The notes under the pieces were generated by a model. The model was not told the origin of the DNA. It saw only the letters and a program-made list of their open reading frames with translations, and searched no databases. A program made the translations under genes and the position numbers. From Maritalea mobilis (lineage in GTDB: Bacteria > Pseudomonadota > Alphaproteobacteria > Rhizobiales > Devosiaceae): a stretch of 64,000 bases of DNA. Where the stretch lies: NCBI RefSeq assembly GCF_004363175.1, contig NZ_SNYR01000004.1, positions 62,001 through 126,000 on the forward strand, read 5' to 3'. Below, piece by piece: positions 52,807 through 60,052 of the stretch. The first letter of the stretch is position 1, and the number at the start of each line of letters is the position of its first letter.

Positions 52807-53592
52807 ATGGATTTTGGAATTAAGGGCAAAGTGGCGTTGGTGTTGGGCGCAGGCGGTGGCCTTGGCGGCGCAATGGCCAATTCTTTGGCAAAAGAAGGGG
52901 TGAAAGTGGCCCTTGGCGACATTAATCTGGACGCAGCAGAAGCCAACGCCAAAGCCATTCGCGACAATGGCGGCGACGCCATCGCGCTTGAATGGGATTT
53001 GAGCAAGCTCGATCAAATTGACATCAATATTTCAAAAATTGAATCTGAGTTGGGCTCAGTGGATATTTTGGTCAACAATACGGGTGGTCCAAAGCCAAGC
53101 ACTGTTTCAGGCCAAGCGCCAGACCTGTGGCGCGAAAGCTTTGATATGATGGTCATGTCCGTTATCGCCATCACAGATCGGGTGTTGCCGGGCATGAAAG
53201 AGCGCGGTTGGGGCCGGATCATCACCTCAACATCATCAGGCGTCGTGGCGCCTATTCCAAATTTGGGCCTTTCAAACGCGTTGCGTTTGTCATTGGTGGG
53301 CTGGTCAAAAACTTTGGCCCGCGAAGTGGGTAAAGATGGCATCACCAGCAACATCATTTTGCCGGGCCGCATCGCCACGCCACGCATCAGCTTTTTGGAT
53401 GAGCAAAAGGCGAAGCGCGAAAGTAGAAGCGTTGAAGAGGTGTCGGCTGAAAGCATTGCCGCGATCCCTGTTGGCCGCTATGGCGACCCGAAAGAATATG
53501 GCGATGCCGCTGCCTTTTTGGCCAGCGACAAAGCCAGCTATATCACAGGCAGCACCATCCGCATCGATGGCGGCTTGATTGCATCTGTATAA
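52807..53592 (+). CDS. SDR-family oxidoreductase lacking the classical YxxxK
   Basis: 261 residues. The cofactor motif is GAGGGLGGAMA (a TGxxxGxG variant) and NNTGGP stands for NNAG. In the catalytic region, STSSGVVAPIPNLGLSNALRLSLVGWSKTLA has Ser residues but at the YxxxK position reads S-N-A-L-R. The C-terminal ITGSTIRIDGGL is standard. Atypical SDRs of this type, often labelled 3-oxoacyl-ACP reductase, are common next to catabolic genes. AGGAG precedes ATG 52807, 51 bases after the amidohydrolase. Confidence 0.88.
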   Translation: MDFGIKGKVALVLGAGGGLGGAMANSLAKEGVKVALGDINLDAAEANAKAIRDNGGDAIALEWDLSKLDQIDINISKIESELGSVDILVNNTGGPKPSTVSGQAPDLWRESFDMMVMSVIAITDRVLPGMKERGWGRIITSTSSGVVAPIPNLGLSNALRLSLVGWSKTLAREVGKDGITSNIILPGRIATPRISFLDEQKAKRESRSVEEVSAESIAAIPVGRYGDPKEYGDAAAFLASDKASYITGSTIRIDGGLIASV

Positions 53593-53599
53593 AGCTGAA

Positions 53600-53623
53600 A
53601 AGGCGTAGCTTTCGCTACGCCTT
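53600..53623. terminator. Bidirectional terminator between SDR and HAD genes
   Basis: Perfect 10-bp stem AAGGCGTAGC / GCTACGCCTT with TTTC loop. The right arm overlaps the stop codon of the convergent HAD gene. A CTCTTCT run follows on + and a run of A/T on the other side. Confidence 0.8.
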
Positions 53624-54283
53624 CTCTTCTGTGGGTAGAAGATCAATCATTGTGTAATGATCGATCAGCAATTGGCAGGGCTGAGATTTCAGGCTGCCAA
53701 ACCCTTGGGTGTGAAACGCAAATTCCACTCCGGCCCTATGAGCCGCTTCCCCATCAACATCACTATCGCCGATAAACAGCGTCTGCGAAGGTGCGTAATT
53801 GAACTGGCGTAAACAATGTAAAATGGGGTCAGGCGCAGGCTTCGGATTTTCCACGGTTTCAAAGCCGGCAATTTCATCAAAATAATGATCGATGCCATAT
53901 CCGGCGAGAATTTTTCGCGCACGGGCCACAGGCCTGTTGGTGCAAAGGCCAATTTTGGCCCCTGCTTTTTTGATCTGTGCCAACAATTCATCCACCCCAT
54001 CATAAAGCTGGCTATGTTGGCCATCGGCTTCATCATAGGCGCGTTCAAACACTTTGGTGGCGTCGATCAATTGTTGTGCCGTCAGGTCGGCCCCCACCCG
54101 CACCAAGCAGCGGGCAATGAACATTTCCTGCCCATTGCCGATGAAGCTTTTCACTTCATCGGCAGGGATTGAATCATGCCCAATGCTTTGGAGCATAATG
54201 GTGGCAGCGTGGTGGAAGTCACCCAGACTGTCCACCAAGGTGCCATCCAGATCAAAGATGATCGCACGATATTTAAGCGGCAT
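53615..54283 (-). CDS. HAD hydrolase, phosphoglycolate phosphatase-like (Gph)
   Basis: 222 residues from ATG 54283, preceded by AAGAAG. Motif I is FDLDGTLVDS, motif II CTNRP, the Lys is in ENPKPAPDP, and motif IV is FIGDSDVDGEAA. A helical cap lies between residues 15 and 85, as in phosphoglycolate phosphatases. It overlaps the ATPase gene of the upstream importer by 11 bases and is therefore the last gene of that operon. It would dephosphorylate the imported compound, which fits an organophosphate transporter and not an iron transporter. Confidence 0.9.
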   Translation of the reverse strand: MPLKYRAIIFDLDGTLVDSLGDFHHAATIMLQSIGHDSIPADEVKSFIGNGQEMFIARCLVRVGADLTAQQLIDATKVFERAYDEADGQHSQLYDGVDELLAQIKKAGAKIGLCTNRPVARARKILAGYGIDHYFDEIAGFETVENPKPAPDPILHCLRQFNYAPSQTLFIGDSDVDGEAAHRAGVEFAFHTQGFGSLKSQPCQLLIDHYTMIDLLPTEEKA

Positions 54284-55361
54284 GTTGCACTTCTTTTTTC
54301 GGCAGAAATACACCGCTTTTCTTGTTGATGTCGAGGCCAACTTCGGCACCGACCTCAAGCACAGGCTGGTCAAGCGCATGACTTTGGTCCACCACCATTT
54401 GGGTGTTGGCCACATCAACCAGATAGCGCACTTGTGCGCCTAAAAATTCACGGTGCACAATTTTACCGGTCAGCGCGCTGGCGCTGGGGTCTTGTCGCAC
54501 AGCGATATTTTGTGGCCGCAGCACCAAATTGCCATCGCCGAAAACGGACGATTCAATGGCAATTTTTTCGCCAGTCACCAACTCAATTTGTGCCCCACCA
54601 TCTGCTTTGGTGATTTCGCCTTCCAAAATATTTGCGGTGCCCAAAAAGCGCGCCACAAACAGATTTTCAGGGTGGTCATACAGCATTTGCGGGCTGCCAA
54701 TTTGTTGCACCACGCCTTGGTCAAGCACGGCCATGCGGTCGGCCGTTGTGTTGGCTTCCTCTTGGTCGTGGGTCACAAAAATGGTGGTCAGCCCCAACTT
54801 ACGTTGCAAGGCTAGTAGCTCGCGCCGCATCTGAACCCGAAGGCTTGCATCAAGGTTGGACAGGGGTTCGTCCAAGAGCAAAACATCAGGTTCGACAACG
54901 ATGGTACGGGCGAGTGCAACACGCTGCTGCTGACCACCAGAAAGTTGAGACGGCATACGTTCGGCGTAATCCAGCAAGCCGACGAGGGATAGGGCCGCCT
55001 CAACCTTTTCGTTTATTTGATTGCTGGGGACTTTTTTCTCCACCAGGCCAAAGGCCACATTTTTGCGCACTGACATATGGGGCCAAAGCGCATAGCTTTG
55101 AAACACCATGCCTACATTGCGCTCCCAGGGGGGCAGGCCCGCCAAATCGCGGTCACCCACCAAAATCTTCCCCTTTGGGCGCGGGCCGAAGCCCGCTATT
55201 GCCCGCAGGAGGGTGGATTTGCCCGAGCCTGATGGCCCGAGAAAGGCGAAAAATTCACCGGCTTTAATTTCTAGATTTACCCCGGTCAGCACTTTGGTGC
55301 TGCCAAAGGAAAGATGCAGATCTTGGATCGAAATCCCTGCGCTTTTTTGAACAAGTGTCAT
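54273..55361 (-). CDS. ABC importer ATPase (AfuC/FbpC-like)
   Basis: 362 residues. Walker A GPSGSGKST, Q-loop VFQSYALWPHMSV, signature LSGGQQQRVALARTI, Walker B VLLLDEPLSNLD and switch VTHDQEEA are complete, with a C-terminal TOBE-like domain (residues ~245-355). It drives the permease encoded 27 bases upstream. Paralogous to the ATPase at 44763. Confidence 0.95.
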   Translation of the reverse strand: MTLVQKSAGISIQDLHLSFGSTKVLTGVNLEIKAGEFFAFLGPSGSGKSTLLRAIAGFGPRPKGKILVGDRDLAGLPPWERNVGMVFQSYALWPHMSVRKNVAFGLVEKKVPSNQINEKVEAALSLVGLLDYAERMPSQLSGGQQQRVALARTIVVEPDVLLLDEPLSNLDASLRVQMRRELLALQRKLGLTTIFVTHDQEEANTTADRMAVLDQGVVQQIGSPQMLYDHPENLFVARFLGTANILEGEITKADGGAQIELVTGEKIAIESSVFGDGNLVLRPQNIAVRQDPSASALTGKIVHREFLGAQVRYLVDVANTQMVVDQSHALDQPVLEVGAEVGLDINKKSGVFLPKKEVQHAA

Positions 55362-55388
55362 TTGAGTTCCTCCACAAAGGGCGAGCGC

Positions 55389-57122
55389 TTAGCGCTCGCC
55401 TGTCCGGTGTTTCCGGTCACGGTCGATGATATATTGGGCCAGCAAAGTACCCGCGGCGACGATGATGACGGCGAATATGCCAAGGGCAGCCCCTGCCCCT
55501 CGTCCAGATGGGCTTTGCATGAACAAATAGATGCCATAGGCCAACGGCGCATCTTGGTCGGTTGAAACCAACATGATGGTGGCTGAAAGTTCCACAGCGG
55601 CGGTGGCAAAGCTGGTTACAAAGCCAGCCAAAATACCGCCAGACATCAAAGGCACCACAATTTTGCGGATGGTGCTTGAACGATCAGCGCCCAAACTTTC
55701 CGCAGCTTCTTCCAGCGAAATGCTGACCTGCTGCAACGCGGCGGTACATGCCCGCAAGGCGTATGGCAAACGGCGAATGGTCAGCGCCACCATGATGATG
55801 ACCCACCAAGAGGCCAAAGGCTTGCCCACAAGCGGCACGTCAAAATCATTGAAGGTCCGCAAATAGCCAATGCCCAACACAACGCCTGGCACCGCAAGGG
55901 CGGCAGTCGCCATATAGTCCAGCCATTGGCGGCCAATGATTTTTGTGCGCAACACGATATAGGCAATGGCAGTGGCCAACACCACGTCGATCAAGGCGGC
56001 CAAGCCTGCATAAACAAGCGTGTTTTTGATGTAGACGCCTGATTGAGCAAACATGGTGCTGAAGTTTTCCAGTGTGTAGCCATCAGGCAGCGGGCTATAG
56101 GACCAGATGGTACCAAAGGCCAAAAGTGCCAAAGCGATATGTGGTGAAAGCACCATCAATAGGATCAAAATCACCACGCCATAAGCAAAGATGTTTTCTT
56201 TGGTGGAGAGCTTACGACGGCTCAAACCGCCCCCGCCTTTTTGCGTGGTTGCATAATCTTTGCCGCGCATCAGCAAGAAGCTGGCCCAAAGTGAGAACAC
56301 TGAGAAGGCCACCAAAATAAAGGAAATCACATAGCCCATCGGGTCAGAGATGCCGATAGAGGAAATGCGCAAATAGGCCTGTGGCGCGAGCATATTGTTG
56401 ACGTTCAGCAGCAAAGGCGTGCCCAAATCATCAAACACTTTGATGAACACCAGCGACGCACCTGCCAAATAGCCCGGCGCAGCCAATGGAAACACAACGC
56501 GGCGGAACAGGCGCAAACCATGTGCACCCAAATTCTGCGCGCTTTCTTCCATAGAGCGGTCAATATTGCGCAAGCTGGCGGAAAGGTTGATCAGAATGAA
56601 CGGGAAATAGTGCACACTTTGCACCAAAATTACCCCGTTTAGCCCCTCCATAAAGGGAATATTGATGCCCAGATTACCCAGCAGCAAATTGAAGGTGCCG
56701 TTGCGGCCAAACAAAAGCTGCATCGCTATCGCGCCAACAAATGGCGGCATGATCAAGGGGATAAAGCCAAGGCTTTGAATAAGCATGGAGCCGCTAAACT
56801 CAAATCGTGAGGTGATATAGGCAAGCGGCAGGGCGAATACGCTGGCCAGCACTACGGACATGGCCGAAACGTAAAATGAGTTATAAAAGCTTTCCCGGAA
56901 CAATGAGGAGCTGAAAAAGTCCCCAAAGTTTTGCAGGGTCAGGCCCCCGGTTTGCGGGTCCACAAAGGCGACATAGATCACCTTTGCCACCGGCAAAATC
57001 AAAAAGCCAAACAAAAGCGTTGCGATAAAGATGGCTGCGAGCACCGTGCCCGACAATTTTGGAAACAGCACATCTGTCAAGCGGCGGCGTGCAGGTGCCG
57101 CGCCAGCGGATTGATGAGTCAT
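55389..57122 (-). CDS. Fused ABC permease (AfuB/FbpB-like)
   Basis: 577 residues from ATG 57122 with AAAGG at about 10 bases. It has about twelve membrane segments in two halves, with EAA-type loops EESAQNLGAHGLRLFRRVVFP and EEAAESLGADRSSTIRKIVVP. It has the same architecture as the permease at 43066 but little immediate sequence identity. It lies between the binding-protein gene (separated by a strong hairpin) and the ATPase gene. Confidence 0.93.
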   Translation of the reverse strand: MTHQSAGAAPARRRLTDVLFPKLSGTVLAAIFIATLLFGFLILPVAKVIYVAFVDPQTGGLTLQNFGDFFSSSLFRESFYNSFYVSAMSVVLASVFALPLAYITSRFEFSGSMLIQSLGFIPLIMPPFVGAIAMQLLFGRNGTFNLLLGNLGINIPFMEGLNGVILVQSVHYFPFILINLSASLRNIDRSMEESAQNLGAHGLRLFRRVVFPLAAPGYLAGASLVFIKVFDDLGTPLLLNVNNMLAPQAYLRISSIGISDPMGYVISFILVAFSVFSLWASFLLMRGKDYATTQKGGGGLSRRKLSTKENIFAYGVVILILLMVLSPHIALALLAFGTIWSYSPLPDGYTLENFSTMFAQSGVYIKNTLVYAGLAALIDVVLATAIAYIVLRTKIIGRQWLDYMATAALAVPGVVLGIGYLRTFNDFDVPLVGKPLASWWVIIMVALTIRRLPYALRACTAALQQVSISLEEAAESLGADRSSTIRKIVVPLMSGGILAGFVTSFATAAVELSATIMLVSTDQDAPLAYGIYLFMQSPSGRGAGAALGIFAVIIVAAGTLLAQYIIDRDRKHRTGER

Positions 57123-57145
57123 GATGGAATACCTTTGTGCCAGAT

Positions 57146-57174
57146 GATGTGCTGGCCCAGCGGGCCAACACATC
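57146..57174 (-). terminator. Intercistronic hairpin between binding-protein and permease genes
   Basis: Arms GATGTG-N-TGGCCC and GGGCCA-N-CACATC around AGC give a 13-bp stem with one mismatch. On the transcript it sits 11 bases after the binding-protein stop. Such hairpins usually protect the upstream message or partly terminate, so that the binding protein is made in excess over the membrane parts. There is no U-tract, so stabilisation is more likely than full termination. Confidence 0.7.
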
Positions 57175-57185
57175 TATTTGGTCTG

Positions 57186-58520
57186 TTACAGCATTGAAGC
57201 TGCTTTATCGGCGAGTTCTTTCGCCTTTGCATAGTTGGCAGTCACTTGAGCATCCCACTCTTGCTCAACTTCAGCCTGACGACCTTCAACAACATCTTCA
57301 GCGGTTTTGCGCTTTGTTTTGAAGATGGCGTTAAAGTCTGGATCAAGTGCTGTTGCTTCATCGATCGGCATTTTCGCGATCAATGCGCGGGCTTCGTCAA
57401 TCAAAGCTTGTGCTTCAGCATTGTCAGCATCGCCCAACTTTTCTTCGGCCATTTGCACGGCGCGCACTGCGTCCCGCAAATCATCCATCCGATAAGTGAT
57501 CATCACATCGAACAAGGAATTCACCACATTGTAGCGAGCGCCTGATTTTTCAACGTCGAAGTTCACCGATGCTTCAATGGTGCCATTGAATGGGTTCGGG
57601 AAGTTTTCCGGCGCATTGGCATAAGCTTCAATGTTTACCGGCAAACGACGAATTTCAGGGTGATACAGCAATTCCTGACCAGGAACGGACAGCAAGAACT
57701 CGATAAAGTCTTTAGCGGCCTGCTCGTTCGGTGCATTGTTGATGATGCCCACATTGGCCGGCACAATCGCTGTTGTTTTTGGATAAACAAAATCAACAGG
57801 GAAGCCAGACGCCTTTGAGGCGAGGCCAAAGAAGTCAATCACGATGCCAAGGCCAAACTGACCTGAGTTCACACCGTCTGGCACACCAAAGCTACGCTCT
57901 GTTACTGTGGCAAAGTTACCAGCGATAAATTTCCACTGTGACCAGCCTTCATCCCAGCCTTCACCCTGAATAAGTGCTTCAACAGTCAGGTGTGTTGTGC
58001 CAGAGCGTGAAGGGGCAGACATGCCCACATGGCCGAAATATTCAGGTTCAGCCAAATCAATCCACTGCTGAGCAGGCTCAAGATCGTTACCTGCCAAATA
58101 GCGCTCATTATACATGATGCCATAGCCAGCAGCAGCGAAACCATTGTAGAACCCATCAGGGTCGTTCATGGGATAGCCAGCCACATTTGGTGGAATGCTA
58201 TCGTTGCTAACACCGCTCTTCATCAACAAGCCATCAGATTTCAACACTTCAAACGCATCCGGTGCAGAAGCCCAGAAAATATCAGATGTGTTGGATGATG
58301 CTGTTTCCTGAATATATTTCACTGAGGATGAAGTCGACTTGTTGACGATCTCAACATCGACATCAGGATACATCTCTTCGAACTTTTGCTCGAAAGGTGT
58401 GGTCAGTGTTTTTGGAAAAGATGTCACCACCACCAACTTGTCTGCCGCGAAGGCAGAAGTGGCGCTTGCGGTTGCCGCAACAGCGACGCCTGCAAGCAGG
58501 GCGTTACGTAATAAATTCAT
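57186..58520 (-). CDS. Periplasmic substrate-binding protein of AfuA-like importer
   Basis: 444 residues with the signal peptide MNLLRNALLAGVAVAATAS..AFAA. Mature start is KLVVVTSFPKTLTTPFEQKFEE. Segments DIFWASAPDAFEVL, PSRSGTTHLTVEAL and NFATVTERSFGVPDGV are shared almost unchanged with the sensor protein at 62072, so the two are paralogs. The chain is longer than usual for FbpA proteins, with an extra helical C-terminal region (~350-444). The ribosome site GGGAGGAAA is strong, and a sigma-54 promoter lies ~50 bases upstream. Ligand probably a phosphorylated organic acid or sugar (inference from the Pgt-like regulators). Confidence 0.87.
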   Translation of the reverse strand: MNLLRNALLAGVAVAATASATSAFAADKLVVVTSFPKTLTTPFEQKFEEMYPDVDVEIVNKSTSSSVKYIQETASSNTSDIFWASAPDAFEVLKSDGLLMKSGVSNDSIPPNVAGYPMNDPDGFYNGFAAAGYGIMYNERYLAGNDLEPAQQWIDLAEPEYFGHVGMSAPSRSGTTHLTVEALIQGEGWDEGWSQWKFIAGNFATVTERSFGVPDGVNSGQFGLGIVIDFFGLASKASGFPVDFVYPKTTAIVPANVGIINNAPNEQAAKDFIEFLLSVPGQELLYHPEIRRLPVNIEAYANAPENFPNPFNGTIEASVNFDVEKSGARYNVVNSLFDVMITYRMDDLRDAVRAVQMAEEKLGDADNAEAQALIDEARALIAKMPIDEATALDPDFNAIFKTKRKTAEDVVEGRQAEVEQEWDAQVTANYAKAKELADKAASML

Positions 58521-58572
58521 ACCGATTTTCCTCCCAAATCTAGGTATGCGGAAATTTCCGCACCCTCTTCAT

Positions 58573-58588
58573 TGCAATCGGCGTGCCA
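58573..58588 (-). promoter_or_regulatory. Sigma-54 (RpoN) -24/-12 promoter of the importer operon
   Basis: On the minus strand TGGCACG-CCGA-TTGCA is a perfect match to the sigma-54 consensus, with GG and GC exactly 10 bases apart. Transcription would start near 58562, giving a ~41-base leader to the binding-protein ATG at 58520. The divergently acting sigma-54 activator gene lies just upstream. Confidence 0.92.
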
Positions 58589-58656
58589 ATTGGAGGAAAA
58601 ACTATAATTATCTGAAAAATAATAGAATTTTCTAAAATTTTACCAGACGTTTATGT

Positions 58657-58687
58657 GTCAATTCTGACCCATTGCGTCAATTTTGAC
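58657..58687. promoter_or_regulatory. Upstream activating sequence: two GTCA-type palindromes
   Basis: GTCAATTCTGAC (58657-58668) and GTCAATTTTGAC (58676-58687) have centres 19 bp apart, so dimers would sit on nearly the same face. They are ~70-100 bases upstream of the -24 element, the usual place for NtrC-class activator sites. A further half site GTCAAAA follows at 58700. The second palindrome ends just before the stop codon of the regulator gene. Confidence 0.75.
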
Positions 58688-60052
58688 TCACCCATTTGTG
58701 TCAAAATGGGCCTTGTCCAAATTATATTTCTTCATGCGCAGATAGAGCTTTTTGCGGGGCACGCCCAAGGCCTCAGCCGTTTGGGTAACATTGCCCCGAT
58801 GATGGGTCAGTGCCTGCTCAATATATGATTTTTCAAATGCGCCCACCGCATCATCAAGCGGCAAATCGCCCAGTTCAGCGCCTTGATTTTGCAGTGGTTC
58901 TTTCGACCATTGCAGCGGCAAACCAATCACAAACCGCTCGGCAGCATTCTTCAACTCCCGCACATTGCCCGGCCAATCGTAGCGGGTGAGATTGTGGCGC
59001 AATGGGGCGCTGAGCTGCGGCACTTCGCGTTGATGCAAGCTTGCGGCGCGTTCGCAAAAATGCATGAAAAGCAGTTCCACATCGCTCTTGCGCGCCCGCA
59101 ATGGTGGGATGTCGATGGAGGCAATGTTGAGGCGGTAGACCAAGTCAGCCCGTAGTTTTTCCGCCTTCACCAACTGATCCAACTCGCCCTTCACCGCAGC
59201 CACAACCCGCATATCCAATTTGATATTCTTGCTGCCGCCCAACCGGGTAATCTCCCGATTTTCCAGCACACGCAACAAGCGGACTTGGAAGTTAAGCGAC
59301 ATGGACTCCAGCTCATCCAAAAACAATGTGCCGCCATTGGCTGCTTCGAAATAGCCCACATGAACCTGATCCGCCCCGGTGAAGGCCCCTTTTTCATGGC
59401 CGAAGAACGCGCTGTCCACCAAGGTTTCAGGCAGGGCCGCGCAGTTTACCGCCACAAATGGTCCCTGCCCACGCGGGCCTAAGTCATGCAGCGCCCGGGC
59501 GATCACATCCTTGCCGCTGCCCGTTTCGCCGCGCACAATCAGATCCACGTTTAACGGGGTTAATGTGGCGACTTGTTCGCGCAGTTGCTGGGTGCTTTTG
59601 GCATTGCCAATCAGCCGGGCGGACAGTTGATCTTCGCCAACACGTCCCTTGAGCGCCCGCACCTCTTGCGCCAATTGACGCTTTTCAAGCGCACGGCTAA
59701 GCGTGGCCAAAAGCCGTTCGGGCGCGACGGGCTTTTCCAAAAAATCATAAGCGCCAGCCTTCATCGCCATCGTGGCCTCAGCCACTTGACCATGCCCAGT
59801 GATCATGATGACAGGCAATTCAGGATCGAGATTGATGGCATGGTCCAACAGCTCCAAGCCATTCATTTTCGGCATGCGAATGTCGCACACAATCACCCCA
59901 TTAAATTGGCTGGTGATGTGGGGCAGCGCCAAATCTGCGCGCTCAAAGCTCATCACCCGATGCCCGGCCAGCTCTAGCGTGTCAGCGATTTCTTCCAGCA
60001 AATCCTGATCATCATCGATCAGCATAATTTGTTGTTTTAAAGTTCTATTCAT
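58688..60052 (-). CDS. NtrC-family sigma-54 response regulator (PgtA/DctD-like)
   Basis: 454 residues. The receiver domain is at 1-~120 with phospho-acceptor Asp57 in CDIRMP and Lys in FLEKPVAP. The AAA+ domain at ~145-380 has Walker A GETGSGKD, the sigma-54 contact loop GAFTGA and Walker B GTLFLDELE. A Fis-type HTH is at the end (NVTQTAEALGVPRKKLYLRM). On phosphorylation it should bind the paired palindromes at 58657 and open the sigma-54 promoter at 58573. It overlaps the kinase gene by 8 bases. Confidence 0.95.
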   Translation of the reverse strand: MNRTLKQQIMLIDDDQDLLEEIADTLELAGHRVMSFERADLALPHITSQFNGVIVCDIRMPKMNGLELLDHAINLDPELPVIMITGHGQVAEATMAMKAGAYDFLEKPVAPERLLATLSRALEKRQLAQEVRALKGRVGEDQLSARLIGNAKSTQQLREQVATLTPLNVDLIVRGETGSGKDVIARALHDLGPRGQGPFVAVNCAALPETLVDSAFFGHEKGAFTGADQVHVGYFEAANGGTLFLDELESMSLNFQVRLLRVLENREITRLGGSKNIKLDMRVVAAVKGELDQLVKAEKLRADLVYRLNIASIDIPPLRARKSDVELLFMHFCERAASLHQREVPQLSAPLRHNLTRYDWPGNVRELKNAAERFVIGLPLQWSKEPLQNQGAELGDLPLDDAVGAFEKSYIEQALTHHRGNVTQTAEALGVPRKKLYLRMKKYNLDKAHFDTNG

